Positions 13,144 through 25,103 of a stretch of 64,000 nt of DNA are shown piece by piece. The position numbers were made by a program, and so were the translations under genes. The notes beneath the pieces were generated by a model. The model was not told the DNA's origin. It saw only the letters and a program-made list of their open reading frames with translations, and made no database searches. Every line of letters begins with the position of its first letter. Within the stretch, counting starts at the first letter, position 1. Source of the stretch: an uncultured Ectothiorhodospiraceae bacterium (GTDB lineage Bacteria; Pseudomonadota; Gammaproteobacteria; UBA6429; Thiohalophilaceae); assembly GCA_947260005.1 (NCBI GenBank), contig CAMYOL010000037.1, positions 1 to 64,000 on the forward strand, read 5' to 3'.

Positions 13144-13983
13144 ATGGCCAAGCTAAGAAAGCTACGAAAGCTAAGACTCATTGAAGACATCGATTGCGTA
13201 TTTGAGCGTGATCCAGCGGCACGTAACCGTTTTGAGGTATTAACGACCTATCCTGGCGTCCATGCGATACTGATTCATCGACTTAGTCACCGTTTATGGC
13301 GCTGGCGATTAAAATGGTTGGCCCGCTGGCTCTCTGCACTTGCTCGGTGGCTGACGGGTATTGAGGTACACCCAGGGGTCACGATCGGACGACGTTTTTT
13401 CATCGATCATGGTATGGGTGTGGTGATTGGTGAAACCGCTCAGATTGGGGATGATTGCACGCTCTATCATGGTGTGACACTCGGGGGGACAACCTGGAAT
13501 AAAGGAAAACGCCACCCCACTTTAGAAAATAATGTCGTCGTGGGGGCAGGGGCTAAGGTTCTAGGTCCAATCACGTTAGGTTCTGGGGCTCGAGTGGGTT
13601 CCAATGCCGTGGTGGTCAAAGATGTCCCTGCAGACTGCACGGTGGTCGGTGTTCCTGGACGAAACGCATCAAAAAGAGAGGTTAAAGAAGGTCATGAACG
13701 GCGTGCTGCCTTTGCTGAAAAAATTGGCTTTGATGCTTATGGAGCGAGTCAGGATATGCCGGATCCGGTGGCCAATGCGATTGATGCTCTGTTAGACCAT
13801 GTTCATGCCATGGATCAACAAATGCAGAACATGTGTCAGTCTATTAAATCACTGGGGATGGAGATGGATGTGGTTAAATTGCCTGATTTAGGCCCGTGTG
13901 ATATTTCAGGGGACATTCCAGCAGACATTTCCGGGTCTGCTAGCGATACAAACCAAAAAGAAAAATCCGAAGAAAATCAATAA
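13144..13983 (+). CDS. cysE: Serine O-acetyltransferase
   Basis: Hexapeptide repeats: [56 protein letters not shown]. Confidence 0.94.
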   Translation: MAKLRKLRKLRLIEDIDCVFERDPAARNRFEVLTTYPGVHAILIHRLSHRLWRWRLKWLARWLSALARWLTGIEVHPGVTIGRRFFIDHGMGVVIGETAQIGDDCTLYHGVTLGGTTWNKGKRHPTLENNVVVGAGAKVLGPITLGSGARVGSNAVVVKDVPADCTVVGVPGRNASKREVKEGHERRAAFAEKIGFDAYGASQDMPDPVANAIDALLDHVHAMDQQMQNMCQSIKSLGMEMDVVKLPDLGPCDISGDIPADISGSASDTNQKEKSEENQ

Positions 13984-14020
13984 GCTAGTGTTGGAGGGGT
14001 TGAAAAACTATTTTCTGCCT

Positions 14021-14045
14021 ATACTTGACTAAAATACTAGGTTAT
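14021..14045 (+). promoter_or_regulatory. Putative IscR type 1 binding site upstream of iscR
   Basis: atacttgactaaaatactaggttat against ATASYYGACTRWWWYAGTCRRSTAT: 22/25 by manual comparison. Confidence 0.7.
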
Positions 14046-14107
14046 GTATACTTCAAATCCCGAATCATCGGTATTTCATAGTTTACTAAAATACGCAGGA
14101 TGTCGCA

Positions 14108-14590
14108 ATGAGACTAACAACGAAAGGTCGTTACGCCGTAACCGCCATGCTAGATTTAGCCATCCATTATGCAGATGGCCCCATTACTTTGGCAGATATT
14201 TCACAACGCCAGGGTATTTCACTTTCCTATCTGGAGCAGTTATTTGCCAAATTACGCCGGCGTGGTCTGGTTGATAGTACACGCGGACCGGGTGGAGGTT
14301 ATCGCCTGAGTCGTATACCTGCCGAAATTCCGGTAGCCGACGTGATCACCGCTGTTGACGAAAAACTCGAGACCACTCGTTGTGGTGGGTTGAGTAACTG
14401 TCAGGATGATGAGCGCTGTTTGACCCATGAGCTTTGGACTGAATTGAGTGATCAAATCTATCATTTCCTTAGCAACATTAGTCTCGGTACTTTGGTCAAC
14501 CGCCAGGGTGTTCAAGACGTCGCTGCCCGCCAGGATGGTTGTAAGAAGATTGAGTTAGCTGATATTGAACGTGAATCAGCCGTAGTTTAA
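14108..14590 (+). CDS. iscR: Fe-S cluster assembly transcriptional regulator IscR
   Basis: [18 protein letters not shown]...[31 protein letters not shown]; Cys ligand region. Confidence 0.97.
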   Translation: MRLTTKGRYAVTAMLDLAIHYADGPITLADISQRQGISLSYLEQLFAKLRRRGLVDSTRGPGGGYRLSRIPAEIPVADVITAVDEKLETTRCGGLSNCQDDERCLTHELWTELSDQIYHFLSNISLGTLVNRQGVQDVAARQDGCKKIELADIERESAVV

Positions 14591-14610
14591 CGAAAGCAGA
14601 GAAATTAAAT

Positions 14611-15825
14611 ATGAAAACCCCGGTTTATTTTGACTATTCAGCAACCACCCCTGTTGATAAGCGTGTTGCTGAGAAGATGTGTGATTGTCTGACCCTGGAA
14701 GGTAATTTTGGTAATCCTGCTTCGCGCTCACACACTTACGGTTGGGATGCTGAAAAAGTGATTGATGAAGCACGTGCGAATGTGGCGGCGTTAATTAATG
14801 CCGATCCAAAAGAAATTATTTTTACCTCAGGTGCAACTGAGTCAGATAATCTGGCGATTAAAGGTGCGGCCCATTTTTATCACAAAAAAGGCAAGCATAT
14901 CGTTACCTGTAAGACTGAACACAAGGCCGTGCTCGATTCCTGTCGCCAGCTTGAACGCGAAGGTTATGAAGTGACTTATCTTGATCCTGAAGAGAACGGC
15001 TTGGTTGATTTGGATAAATTAAAAGCGGCATTACGTGATGATACGGTACTCGTCAGTATCATGCATGTGAATAACGAAATTGGTGTGATCCAGGATATTA
15101 AAGCAATCGGTGAAATCACCCGTGAACGTAAGATTATGTTTCATGTCGATGCAGCACAAAGTGCTGGAAAAGTTCTAATCGATGTGCAGGATTTAAAAGT
15201 AGATTTCATGTCGTTTTCGGCGCATAAAATATATGGTCCGAAAGGCATTGGCGCATTGTATGTTCGTCGCAAGCCGCGCGCGCGTCTTGAGGCGCAAATG
15301 CATGGTGGCGGTCATGAGCGTGGCTTACGCTCAGGAACTTTGGCAACGCACCAAATTGTTGGAATCGGCGAAGCCTTTCGTTTAGCGAAAGAAGAATTGG
15401 CAACAGACAATGAGCGTATTCGTATGTTGCGCGATCGTCTATTAAATGGTCTAAATGACCTCGAGGAAGTTTATATTAATGGTGATATGGAACAACGTAT
15501 CCCTCACAACTTAAACATCAGTTTTAATTTTGTTGAAGGTGAATCCCTGATCATGGCATTAAAAGATTTAGCGGTGTCGTCAGGTTCAGCCTGTACATCG
15601 GCTTCATTAGAACCTTCGTATGTATTACGGGCTTTGGGACGTTCAGATGAATTGGCGCATAGCTCGATACGCTTTACCCTGGGTCGTTATTCAACCGAAG
15701 AGGAAGTGGATTTTGCCATTGAATCAATTCGTAAGAATATCGATAAGTTGCGTGAACTCTCACCGCTTTGGGAAATGTATAAAGACGGTATCGATTTAAA
15801 TAGTATTGAATGGGCTGCGCATTAA
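14611..15825 (+). CDS. iscS: Cysteine desulfurase IscS
   Basis: [16 protein letters not shown]...[22 protein letters not shown]...[21 protein letters not shown]. Confidence 0.98.
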   Translation: MKTPVYFDYSATTPVDKRVAEKMCDCLTLEGNFGNPASRSHTYGWDAEKVIDEARANVAALINADPKEIIFTSGATESDNLAIKGAAHFYHKKGKHIVTCKTEHKAVLDSCRQLEREGYEVTYLDPEENGLVDLDKLKAALRDDTVLVSIMHVNNEIGVIQDIKAIGEITRERKIMFHVDAAQSAGKVLIDVQDLKVDFMSFSAHKIYGPKGIGALYVRRKPRARLEAQMHGGGHERGLRSGTLATHQIVGIGEAFRLAKEELATDNERIRMLRDRLLNGLNDLEEVYINGDMEQRIPHNLNISFNFVEGESLIMALKDLAVSSGSACTSASLEPSYVLRALGRSDELAHSSIRFTLGRYSTEEEVDFAIESIRKNIDKLRELSPLWEMYKDGIDLNSIEWAAH

Positions 15826-15904
15826 TTTGCTGCGCTTGTTAATTTGTAACATTAATTAGAATTATTACTATAAATTAGGACAGTAGTCTTAAACGAGGTG
15901 AAAC

Positions 15905-16309
15905 ATGGCATACAGTGAAAAAGTTATCGATCATTACGAAAATCCACGTAACGTTGGCAACATGGATAAAGATGAGCAAGGTGTTGGTACTGGAATGGTT
16001 GGTGCCCCTGCTTGTGGTGATGTCATGCGTTTACAGATCAAGGTCGGAACCGATGGTGTCATTGAAGATGCCAAATTTAAAACATACGGTTGTGGTTCGG
16101 CGATTGCTTCAAGTTCATTGCTAACTGAATGGGTTAAAGGCAAAACCCTGGACGAAGCGGCAGAGATTAAGAACACTGAGATTGCTGAAGAGCTTGAGTT
16201 ACCACCGGTTAAAATCCATTGTTCTGTTTTAGCTGAGGACGCTATTAAAGCCGCTATTCATGACTACAAAGAAAAGAACGGTCAAGACGACGAGAAACAA
16301 AGTGCGTAA
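15905..16309 (+). CDS. iscU: Fe-S cluster scaffold IscU
   Basis: MAYSEKVIDHYENPRNVGNMD...GAPACGDVMRLQIKV...KIHCSVLAEDAIKAAI. Confidence 0.98.
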   Translation: MAYSEKVIDHYENPRNVGNMDKDEQGVGTGMVGAPACGDVMRLQIKVGTDGVIEDAKFKTYGCGSAIASSSLLTEWVKGKTLDEAAEIKNTEIAEELELPPVKIHCSVLAEDAIKAAIHDYKEKNGQDDEKQSA

Positions 16310-16327
16310 TTGACTGGGGCTTACTAG

Positions 16328-16651
16328 ATGGCTATTAGTTTAACAGAAACAGCGGCAGGACGAGTAAAGGAATACCTTGCTAACCGAGGCAGCGGTGAAG
16401 GTTTACGCTTAGGCGTGAAGACCACCGGCTGTTCAGGTATGGCTTATGTCATTGAGTTTTCGGATGGCGCTGATGAGGGTGATGAAGTATTTGAATCCCA
16501 GGGTGTTAAAATTTTCGTCGACGCTAAAAGTGTTGTTTATCTCGACGGTACGGAATTAGATTATACCAAAGAAGGTCTAAACGAAGGATTTAAATTTAAA
16601 AATCCTAACGAAAAAGATACCTGTGGTTGCGGCGAAAGCTTTACTGTATAG
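16328..16651 (+). CDS. iscA: Fe-S cluster assembly protein IscA
   Basis: [19 protein letters not shown]...[16 protein letters not shown]. Confidence 0.97.
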   Translation: MAISLTETAAGRVKEYLANRGSGEGLRLGVKTTGCSGMAYVIEFSDGADEGDEVFESQGVKIFVDAKSVVYLDGTELDYTKEGLNEGFKFKNPNEKDTCGCGESFTV

Positions 16652-16665
16652 AGATATAAGTCATC

Positions 16666-17205
16666 ATGTCGGGAAGTCAGTCGCAAAATTATTTTGAGAT
16701 CTTTCGCTTACCCATCGATTTTCACCTCAACACCCAAAAACTCACTGAACATTATCGTGAATTGCAAAAAGCAGTTCATCCCGATCGGTTTGCCAATGCA
16801 GGAGATCGTGATCGTCGATTAGCTGTACAGCAGGCTGCCAATATCAATGAAGCTTTTGAAGTTTTGAAATCACCATTAAAACGCGCCCGTTATATGTTGA
16901 TATTAGCTGGTGTCGATTTTAATGATGAGCATGAGACGACCCAGGATCCGGAATTTTTAATGGAACAAATGGAATTGCGTGAGTCAGTCGCGGCAATACG
17001 TGGACTAGATGATCCATTTTCCGAGCTCGTAAAATTAATGCAAACGATTGAACAAAAAAAATCGACGATGATAGATACATTATCGCAGTTAATTGATACG
17101 AAAGAATATTTAGATGCCAAAGTATTGGTTCAGAAACTGCAGTTTTTAGAAAAATTATTATTAGAATGTGAGAATCTTGAACAAGATTTAGCAGATGCAC
17201 TTTAG
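16666..17205 (+). CDS. hscB: Co-chaperone HscB
   Basis: NYFEIFRLPIDFHLNTQKLTEHYRELQKAVHPDRFANA (HPD J-domain); isc context. Confidence 0.95.
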   Translation: MSGSQSQNYFEIFRLPIDFHLNTQKLTEHYRELQKAVHPDRFANAGDRDRRLAVQQAANINEAFEVLKSPLKRARYMLILAGVDFNDEHETTQDPEFLMEQMELRESVAAIRGLDDPFSELVKLMQTIEQKKSTMIDTLSQLIDTKEYLDAKVLVQKLQFLEKLLLECENLEQDLADAL

Positions 17206-17217
17206 GAATAATCGTTA

Positions 17218-19092
17218 ATGGCATTATTACAAATCAGTGAACCCGGTCAATCTACCAAGCCGCATGAGCGACGCCTGGCCGTTGGGATAGATTTGGGTAC
17301 AACGAATTCATTAGTCGCTACCGTGCGTAGTGGTCAAGCGGATACCTTAGCCGATGAGCAGGGCAATCACTTATTACCATCCGTAGTTCGTTATACGGAT
17401 GTCGATGTTTCACCAATAGTCGGACAGGATGCTAAACAGCATGCCGCTAGCGATCCACTTAATACTATCTCTTCAGTAAAACGTTTTATGGGTCGTGCAG
17501 TTAAGGAAATAAAACATTTCGGCTCACAACTCCCGTATGATTTTGTTGACACTGAAACCAAGGTGCCACGAATAAAAACAGCTGCAGGGGAAAAAAGCCC
17601 GATAGAAGTCTCCGCGGCGATCTTAACGGCCTTGAAACAACGCGCTGAACAATCATTAGGTGACGAGTTAACCGGCGTGGTGATTACCGTTCCAGCCTAT
17701 TTTGATGATGCCCAACGTCAGGCCACCAAAGATGCCGGTAAACTTGCAGGTCTGAATGTGTTACGACTGTTAAATGAACCAACGGCGGCGGCAGTCGCTT
17801 ATGGTTTGGATAAAAGTGCGGAAGGCATTATCGCGGTATATGATTTAGGTGGCGGGACATTTGATATTTCAATCTTACGCCTTAATAAAGGGGTGTTTGA
17901 AGTTATGTCCACTGGCGGAGACACGGCGTTAGGTGGTGATGATTTCGATCAGGCTATCGCGCAATGGATTATGCAACAAGCGGGTATTACTGAGAATATT
18001 AGCCAGAATAAAATAAGACACTTACTCAAAATTGCCTGTGATGCAAAAGAATCTTTAACCGAAAATGAGTCTGTGGACTTATCCGTAGAATTCAATGATA
18101 GCAATACCTGGTCAGGGACTATAAACCGAGAAATTTTAAATAGCTTAATTGATCCACTGATTCAAAAAACTATTGTTACCTGTCGTCGTGCACTGCGTGA
18201 TGCTCAGGTTAATGTAGAAGATGTGCAAACCGTGGTGATGGTGGGTGGCTCGACTCGTAATTTACGGGTACGTGAAAAACTGGGTGAGTTTTTTGCTCAG
18301 CCCCCAATGGTCGATATCGATCCCGATAAAGTGGTTGCGATAGGCGCAGCATTACAAGCCGATGTATTGGTTGGTAACAAACCCGATGATGAGATGTTGT
18401 TATTAGACGTTATCCCCCTTTCGCTTGGATTAGAGACAATGGGGAATCTTGTTGAAAAGATCATACCGCGCAATACAACCATTCCGGTTTCTCGCGCACA
18501 GGATTTTACGACATTCAAAGATGGGCAAACCGCAATGACTGTTCATGTTGTACAAGGTGAACGTGAGTTAGTTTCTGATTGCCGATCCCTGGGACAATTT
18601 GCATTGCATGACATACCGGCCATGGTCGCAGGTGCAGCTCGCATTCGAGTGATGTTTCAGGTTGATGCAGACGGTTTGTTATCCGTAACTGCAACGGAAG
18701 AGACTACTCATGCCGAGGCCAGTATCCAGATTAAACCTTCTTATGGTTTAACGGATACAGAGATTGAAACCATGTTACGTGATTCTATTACCCATGCAAA
18801 AGGTGATGTCGAAGCGCGTAATATTCGTGAACAACAAGTTGAGGCTGATCGTGTCATTGATGCTTTACAAATTGCCTTACAAAAAGATGGAGACTTGTTG
18901 GAAGAACAAGAAGTTAATTCGATTGAAGTCGCATTGCTTGAATTAAACAAAGTTCGAGAGGGTGATGATCATCGTTTGATTAAGACCTCAATTGAGAAGT
19001 TAAACGAGGCAACAACCGAATTTGCTGCAAGACGAATGAATAAAAGCATAAAACAGGCCCTGGCGGGCCATCAAGTAGATGAGTTTGAATGA
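17218..19092 (+). CDS. hscA: Fe-S chaperone HscA (Hsp70 family)
   Basis: [18 protein letters not shown]...[16 protein letters not shown]...[15 protein letters not shown]. Confidence 0.97.
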   Translation: MALLQISEPGQSTKPHERRLAVGIDLGTTNSLVATVRSGQADTLADEQGNHLLPSVVRYTDVDVSPIVGQDAKQHAASDPLNTISSVKRFMGRAVKEIKHFGSQLPYDFVDTETKVPRIKTAAGEKSPIEVSAAILTALKQRAEQSLGDELTGVVITVPAYFDDAQRQATKDAGKLAGLNVLRLLNEPTAAAVAYGLDKSAEGIIAVYDLGGGTFDISILRLNKGVFEVMSTGGDTALGGDDFDQAIAQWIMQQAGITENISQNKIRHLLKIACDAKESLTENESVDLSVEFNDSNTWSGTINREILNSLIDPLIQKTIVTCRRALRDAQVNVEDVQTVVMVGGSTRNLRVREKLGEFFAQPPMVDIDPDKVVAIGAALQADVLVGNKPDDEMLLLDVIPLSLGLETMGNLVEKIIPRNTTIPVSRAQDFTTFKDGQTAMTVHVVQGERELVSDCRSLGQFALHDIPAMVAGAARIRVMFQVDADGLLSVTATEETTHAEASIQIKPSYGLTDTEIETMLRDSITHAKGDVEARNIREQQVEADRVIDALQIALQKDGDLLEEQEVNSIEVALLELNKVREGDDHRLIKTSIEKLNEATTEFAARRMNKSIKQALAGHQVDEFE

Positions 19093-19105
19093 AGGTAGAC
19101 GGACT

Positions 19106-19444
19106 ATGACGAAGTTGATTTTTTTACCCCACGAAACCATGTGTCCAGAAGGTGCTGTGATCGATGTGGAGCCTGGAGTCAGTATTTGTGACGCTGCATT
19201 GACAAATGGTATCGATATTGAGCATGCCTGTGAAAAGTCCTGTGCCTGTACGACCTGTCATGTTTATATCCGTGAGGGCTTCGATTCGCTTGAAGAGTCG
19301 ACTGAGGAAGAAGATGACTTTCTGGATAAGGCCTGGGGGCTGGAACCGGATTCGCGTTTGTCATGTCAGGCGATTGTGGCGGATAAAGATCTGGTCATTG
19401 AGATCCCAAAATATACCATCAACATGGTTTCTGAAAACCATTAA
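19106..19444 (+). CDS. fdx: ISC-system [2Fe-2S] ferredoxin
   Basis: MTKLIFLPHETMCPEGAVIDVEPG...EHACEKSCACTTCHVYIREGFDSL; the listed ORF is longer, ATG chosen at 19106. Confidence 0.95.
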   Translation: MTKLIFLPHETMCPEGAVIDVEPGVSICDAALTNGIDIEHACEKSCACTTCHVYIREGFDSLEESTEEEDDFLDKAWGLEPDSRLSCQAIVADKDLVIEIPKYTINMVSENH

Positions 19445-19471
19445 CGAAAATTCTGGTAACAGGAGACTAAG

Positions 19472-19672
19472 ATGAGTTTAAAATGGACAGATAGCCTTGA
19501 AATCGCGATTCAGCTCGATGAGGCCCATCCCGATGTTGATCCCAGGTACGTGAATTTTGTCGATTTGCGCAAGTGGACAATGGCGCTGGATGAATTTGAG
19601 GATGACCCAGAGCACTCGGGTGAGCGTATTCTGGAGGCCATTCAAATGGCCTGGTTAGAAGAGCGGGAATAA
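19472..19672 (+). CDS. iscX: Fe-S assembly protein IscX
   Basis: LKWTDSLEIAIQLDEAHPDVDPRYVNFVDLRKW. Confidence 0.94.
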   Translation: MSLKWTDSLEIAIQLDEAHPDVDPRYVNFVDLRKWTMALDEFEDDPEHSGERILEAIQMAWLEERE

Positions 19673-19835
19673 CCCCAAAAGTAGCGAATAATTAGCCGTA
19701 TTTGTGCCGTTTCGATTGCCGAACTGAGTGTCGAACGGCTACAATTTCCTATATTCTTTAAGTGATTATGTGATACTAACCCGTGCTGACGTACGGGTTT
19801 ATGTTATTGTAAATATTGAAAATTTTGGAGCTTTT

Positions 19836-20267
19836 ATGGCGATTGAACAGACTATTTCCATTATCAAACCCGATGCCGTGGCGAAAAATGTAATCGGCGA
19901 GATTTACACCCGATTTGAGCAGGCTGGACTCTCTATCGTGGCTGCCAAAATGATGCATCTGACAAAAGAGCAGGCCGGTGAATTTTATGCCGTACATAAA
20001 GAGCGTCCCTTTTATGGTGAACTAATTGATTATATGACTTCGGGGCCGATTATGGTTCAGGTGCTCGAGGGAGAAGCCGCAGTGGCTAAAAATCGTGAAG
20101 TGATGGGTGCAACGAATCCTGCTGAAGCTGCGGCGGGAACTATTCGTGCTGATTTTGCCTCTGATATTACAGAAAATGCCGTACATGGTTCGGATGCGAC
20201 CGAAACGGCGGCTGATGAGATTGCTTTTTTCTTTGCCGACGACGGGCTTTGTCCGCGTACCCGTTAA
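19836..20267 (+). CDS. ndk: Nucleoside diphosphate kinase
   Basis: [23 protein letters not shown]...[32 protein letters not shown]; start trimmed from 19728 to 19836. Confidence 0.97.
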   Translation: MAIEQTISIIKPDAVAKNVIGEIYTRFEQAGLSIVAAKMMHLTKEQAGEFYAVHKERPFYGELIDYMTSGPIMVQVLEGEAAVAKNREVMGATNPAEAAAGTIRADFASDITENAVHGSDATETAADEIAFFFADDGLCPRTR

Positions 20268-20282
20268 CTTGTTTGAAGGATT

Positions 20283-21392
20283 GTGGTTGTTGTGAGTGAT
20301 GTTGTTAAAACCAACCTATTGAATCTGGATAAAACCGGATTGCAGGAATTTTTTGCCCAGATTGGCGAGAAACCCTTTCGTGCCTCACAACTTCTAAAAT
20401 GGATTTATCAGTTCGGCGTTCAAGATTTCAACGAGATGTCGAATTTAAGCAAGAATTTGCGCGAGAAATTAATCGACATCGCCGAAATAACGCCGCCTGA
20501 GATAATAAGTGAGCATCGTTCACACGATGGCACGATTAAATGGGTGTTGCGAATTGACGAAGCGAACTATGTCGAAACGGTCTTTATTCCTGAAGCTGAT
20601 CGGGGAACCTTGTGTATTTCTTCACAAGTCGGTTGTGCTTTGGATTGTCGCTTTTGTTCAACTGCGCAACAAGGTTTTAATCGAAACTTGAGCGTTGCAG
20701 AAATTATTGGTCAGTTGTGGATCGCTAATCAGGCTTTAGGCTGCCAACCCAGAGAGCAGCGTATTATCTCAAATATCGTGTTGATGGGAATGGGCGAGCC
20801 GTTACTCAATTTTGATAATGTCATCAAAGCCATGTCATTAATGTTAGAAGATGATGCCTATGGCTTATCAAAAAGGCGCGTGACATTAAGTACCTCTGGT
20901 GTGGTTCCGGCGATGAAACGCCTGAAGGAAGTCAGTGATGTTAGCCTGGCGGTTTCCTTGCATGCTCCGAACGATGAATTACGTAACGAGATTGTACCGC
21001 TGAATCAAAAGTATCCCATCAAGGAACTTATGCAGGCCTGTATGAACTATGTAGCCGATGAACCACGACGTAAGATTACCTTTGAATATGTCATGCTTGA
21101 AGGAATTAACGATTCCAAGCAACATGCTTTGGAGCTCGCCAAGTTGCTGAAAGATGTACCGGCAAAAGTGAATTTAATTCCCTTTAATCCTTTCCCGAAT
21201 ACCCGCTATCGTTGCTCTTCACAAACTAAAATCGATGCCTTTCGTGATGTGCTGGTTGCAAAAGGATTGACGACCATTACTCGCAAAACACGTGGTGAAG
21301 ATATTGATGCCGCATGTGGTCAACTCGCTGGGCAAGTTATGGATAAAACGAAACGTAAACAACGTCAACAAGATTTAGGAGTCATTAGATGA
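20283..21392 (+). CDS. rlmN: 23S rRNA (adenine2503-C2)/tRNA methyltransferase RlmN
   Basis: [26 protein letters not shown] (radical SAM CxxxCxxC) and [15 protein letters not shown]. Confidence 0.96.
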   Translation: MVVVSDVVKTNLLNLDKTGLQEFFAQIGEKPFRASQLLKWIYQFGVQDFNEMSNLSKNLREKLIDIAEITPPEIISEHRSHDGTIKWVLRIDEANYVETVFIPEADRGTLCISSQVGCALDCRFCSTAQQGFNRNLSVAEIIGQLWIANQALGCQPREQRIISNIVLMGMGEPLLNFDNVIKAMSLMLEDDAYGLSKRRVTLSTSGVVPAMKRLKEVSDVSLAVSLHAPNDELRNEIVPLNQKYPIKELMQACMNYVADEPRRKITFEYVMLEGINDSKQHALELAKLLKDVPAKVNLIPFNPFPNTRYRCSSQTKIDAFRDVLVAKGLTTITRKTRGEDIDAACGQLAGQVMDKTKRKQRQQDLGVIR

Positions 21393-22147
21393 GGAATACA
21401 TTAGCCCTTGGACTAATGGTTATACTGCTTTCTGCATGTGTAACGGATAAAGTAATCGAACCCCGTGATCCTAAACGTGCGGCTGAACTCAATGCTGAAC
21501 TTGGTTTAGGGTATATGCGACAAGGACAGTATAAACGTGCGATGAGTAAGCTGGAAAAGGCGATAGGATATGATTCGAGAAATGTTAAAGCCTTGCATTA
21601 TAAAGCAGAGTTACATCGTCGACTGGGACAAAAAGAAGAGGCAGGAGAATATTTTGAACGAGCGATGAGTTTAGATCCCGAAAACCAGTTATTATTGAAT
21701 AATTATGGCGTCTATTTGTGCGGTATTAAGAAATACGATGAAGCAATCACCATTTTTGATAAATCTCTTGAAGACCCACTCTATGAAAATAAGGCACGAG
21801 TATACGAAAATATTGGCCTATGTCGTTTATGGGATAACAAGGTAAATCAGGCCGAATCCGCATTCCATCAGGCATTGGTAATTAATCCAAATATGTCGAC
21901 CAGTTTATTGGAATTAGCAAAGATTCGTTTTGATCAGGGTGATAAACACGAGGCATATGAATTTTATAATCGCTATATTGCTATTGCGGCTCACACACCC
22001 GAAAGTTTGTGGTTAGGAATATTAATCGAACATGGTCGTGGTGCGAAAAATACGGTAGCCAGTTATAAAGTAAAATTAAAAGGTCGTTATCCTAATTCAA
22101 AAGAAACCAAGCTTTTACTTAAACTGGAAAGGCAGGGTAGAATTTAA
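21389..22147 (+). CDS. pilW: Type IV pilus biogenesis/stability lipoprotein PilF/PilW (TPR)
   Basis: Lipobox (LLSAC), tandem TPRs, position between rlmN and rodZ. Confidence 0.85.
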   Translation: MRNTLALGLMVILLSACVTDKVIEPRDPKRAAELNAELGLGYMRQGQYKRAMSKLEKAIGYDSRNVKALHYKAELHRRLGQKEEAGEYFERAMSLDPENQLLLNNYGVYLCGIKKYDEAITIFDKSLEDPLYENKARVYENIGLCRLWDNKVNQAESAFHQALVINPNMSTSLLELAKIRFDQGDKHEAYEFYNRYIAIAAHTPESLWLGILIEHGRGAKNTVASYKVKLKGRYPNSKETKLLLKLERQGRI

Positions 22148-22148
22148 T

Positions 22149-23102
22149 ATGTCTGATCACGATCCGCTTCACAAAGATCATGAAGACAATACTGATCTCG
22201 CTTTACCTGGACAGAGGTTAAAGAGAACTCGCGAAGAATTACGTTTGAGCCGTGATGAAGTAGCCCATCACTTACATCTGGATGTGCAGATCGTTGATGC
22301 CCTGGAGGCAAATGCATATGACAAGCTACCTTCACCAGCCTATATCTGTGGGTATCTTCGTTCATATGCGCGGATTTTAAAACTCCCTGAAAATGATGTT
22401 GTAACTGCCTATAGCAAAGGCCAGGAAATAAATGCAACATTAATTCCAGATAATATTAAGATACTACCTGAGCGGCATTTAAATCCTGGAAATTTTAAAA
22501 TGGTTTTCATTTTAATTACCGTGATTATTCTTATTGCCGGGTTAGTCTGGGCCGTAGATACATTCAAGCTGCTTGATGTTACTAAGCAATCAGAAAATAC
22601 AGTTATCCCATTATCGACACCGAGTGAAAGTGATGCGCCTGCCAGGCCGGCACAAATTCAAAAACAGATTGAACAATTTAATTCGGAAAACCCTGATGCT
22701 ATGCCGATAGTCGAAACGGAAAAGCTAGGGCCAGATGTAATAACCGAAAGTAACGTAGACGATACAGCTGATAGTATCGAAAGTCCGCAAAGCGTAGCCA
22801 CACTCGGTAACGAGCTGGATCAGGGCATAGATGAAGTTGCTGAGTCGGTGACAAGTGGTGATTTAAAATTATCTTTTGTAGATGATTCCTGGACTGAAGT
22901 GACAGATTCTAATGGGACTCGTCATATTTACAGGTTAGTGAGCAAAGATAGTGAACTGTTTGTCAATGGTGTTCCGCCTTATACCATCCTGCTAGGCAAT
23001 GCAGAGGGTGTTGAGGTGGTTTATAAAGGCAAAGAGTTTAACCATAAACCCTATCAGAGAGATCAAATAGCCTATTTTCGATTAGGTATCTCACCCGAAT
23101 AA
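22149..23102 (+). CDS. rodZ: Cytoskeleton protein RodZ (HTH plus TM plus DUF4115-like)
   Basis: GQRLKRTREELRLSRDEVAHHLHLDVQIVDALEANAYDKLPSPAYICGYLRSYARIL, then TM and a beta-rich C-terminus. Confidence 0.9.
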   Translation: MSDHDPLHKDHEDNTDLALPGQRLKRTREELRLSRDEVAHHLHLDVQIVDALEANAYDKLPSPAYICGYLRSYARILKLPENDVVTAYSKGQEINATLIPDNIKILPERHLNPGNFKMVFILITVIILIAGLVWAVDTFKLLDVTKQSENTVIPLSTPSESDAPARPAQIQKQIEQFNSENPDAMPIVETEKLGPDVITESNVDDTADSIESPQSVATLGNELDQGIDEVAESVTSGDLKLSFVDDSWTEVTDSNGTRHIYRLVSKDSELFVNGVPPYTILLGNAEGVEVVYKGKEFNHKPYQRDQIAYFRLGISPE

Positions 23103-23144
23103 TAAACAAAAAATTTAAAATACATATAAAATTAAGTAAACATC

Positions 23145-24425
23145 GTGAGTAAATCAATTCAAGCAATTCGTGGAATGAATGATATCCTGCCATCTGAGAT
23201 TCAGGGTTGGCAGTTAGTCGAATCTGTGTTTCAAGAGCTTATGAAATCATATGGTTATGACGAAATACGCATGCCGATCGTTGAGATGACCAGTCTTTTT
23301 AAACGATCCATTGGTGAAGTGACCGACATTGTCGAAAAAGAGATGTATACCTTCGATGATCGTAATGGTGACAGTCTGACTTTGCGTCCAGAAGGTACCG
23401 CCAGTTGTGTACGTGCTGCGTTACAAAATGGTTTATTGCACAACCAAATCCAGAAGCTTTGGTACGCCGGTCCAATGTTTCGACATGAAAGGCCACAAAA
23501 AGGTCGTTATCGACAATTTCATCAATTAGGTGTCGAAGTATTTGGTTTAACCGGGCCCGATATTGATGTCGAGCTGATTTTATTAACGGCTCGATTCTGG
23601 AAATTGCTGGAGATCGATCAGAAAGTTGAGCTGGAGATTAACTCGCTGGGGTCTAATGAAGCGCGGCAAACCTATAGAGATTTGTTGGTCGACTATTTTA
23701 GTGCTCATCAGGATGAACTTGATGATGATTCAAAACGTCGTCTGCTGACCAACCCATTGCGTATTTTGGATAGTAAAAATCCCGAAATGCAGAGTTTAAT
23801 CGCTGCCGCACCTAAATTATCTGAGCACCTCGACCCTGAATCCAAACAACATTTTTCCGAACTTTGTGCCTATTTGGACCAATGTGGCATCAAATATCGC
23901 ATAAATCCACGACTGGTCAGAGGCCTGGATTACTATAATCGTACCGTTTTTGAATGGGTATCCAATGATCTGGGGGCTCAAGGGACAGTCTGTGCGGGTG
24001 GTCGGTATGATGGCCTGGTTAAACAGCTGGGCGGACGAGAGACCACGGCGGTTGGTTTTGCGCTGGGTATGGAGCGACTCATTTTGCTCTTAAATGAGGA
24101 ATTTTTACTAAAATCTGCCCAACAGCCACATGCATACCTTATAATGCTCAGCCCTGAAGCCCAGCTCGCAGGACGGGTATTGGCTGAGCAGTTAAGAGAC
24201 CAATACCCATCGCTGTGTCTGCACGTTCACAGTGGTGGCGGTAGTATGAAAAGTCAGATGAAGCGGGCAGATAAGAGTCAGGCAAAATTAGCTTTGATAC
24301 TCGGTGAAGATGAAATGGCAATGTCTCAGGTCACGATAAAAAACTTACGTGAAGCTGACCAGAACCAGGAAACGATTGCCCAGGACAAGCTTGGACAATG
24401 GCTTGGCAAGTTTATTAATACTTAA
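23145..24425 (+). CDS. hisS: Histidine--tRNA ligase
   Basis: [18 protein letters not shown]...[15 protein letters not shown]...[32 protein letters not shown] start. Confidence 0.97.
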   Translation: MSKSIQAIRGMNDILPSEIQGWQLVESVFQELMKSYGYDEIRMPIVEMTSLFKRSIGEVTDIVEKEMYTFDDRNGDSLTLRPEGTASCVRAALQNGLLHNQIQKLWYAGPMFRHERPQKGRYRQFHQLGVEVFGLTGPDIDVELILLTARFWKLLEIDQKVELEINSLGSNEARQTYRDLLVDYFSAHQDELDDDSKRRLLTNPLRILDSKNPEMQSLIAAAPKLSEHLDPESKQHFSELCAYLDQCGIKYRINPRLVRGLDYYNRTVFEWVSNDLGAQGTVCAGGRYDGLVKQLGGRETTAVGFALGMERLILLLNEEFLLKSAQQPHAYLIMLSPEAQLAGRVLAEQLRDQYPSLCLHVHSGGGSMKSQMKRADKSQAKLALILGEDEMAMSQVTIKNLREADQNQETIAQDKLGQWLGKFINT

Positions 24426-24440
24426 GTTGATGGAAAGAAT

Positions 24441-25103
24441 ATGGCTGAACAACTAACAGACGACGAACAAGTCGAAGCACTAAAAAAATGGTGGAAGGAA
24501 AATGGCACGGCTATTATTGTTGGGCTTGTCATTGGTGTGGCTGCCATTGTTGGTTTCTGGAAATGGAACCAGCATGTAGAAACACAGGCGCTGGGTGCAT
24601 CTCAACAATACGATAATTTTTCTCTATCAATCATCGAAAACAAACCCGACGAGATTGAGAAAACATTCTCTGTACTTAAAACAGAATTCGTAGACACCTC
24701 ATATGCCGCGCTGGCCGCACTTCTTTATGCTTCTTATGAGTATGATCAAAAGAACGAAGAGAAGTCACTTGAACTTTTACGTTGGGCGCAACAACATCCT
24801 GGCCACGATGCAATATTGCATGTTGCCCAGGTGCGACTTGCAAAGTTATTGCTATCGCAAGATAAAGTTGATGAAGCCTATAGTTTGATTGGCAAAGTTA
24901 AAGAGACGGCTTTTGATGCCCAGTATGCCGAAATTAAAGGCGATATCTATAAGAAACGTGGAGAGCATGCGGAAGCTCGTTCATCATATCAACTTGCTCT
25001 GGCTTCAAATGAATTAACCGGCAAGCAACGTGAGTTTGTGCAAATGAAGCTCGATGATCTCGGTGAAGACAACGCTCAAGCTGTTCAGGATGCGAGCCAA
25101 TAA
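24441..25103 (+). CDS. yfgM: YfgM-family membrane protein (ancillary SecYEG factor)
   Basis: LTDDEQVEALKKWWKENGTAIIVGLVIGVAAIVGFWKWN; hisS-bamB context. Confidence 0.88.
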   Translation: MAEQLTDDEQVEALKKWWKENGTAIIVGLVIGVAAIVGFWKWNQHVETQALGASQQYDNFSLSIIENKPDEIEKTFSVLKTEFVDTSYAALAALLYASYEYDQKNEEKSLELLRWAQQHPGHDAILHVAQVRLAKLLLSQDKVDEAYSLIGKVKETAFDAQYAEIKGDIYKKRGEHAEARSSYQLALASNELTGKQREFVQMKLDDLGEDNAQAVQDASQ

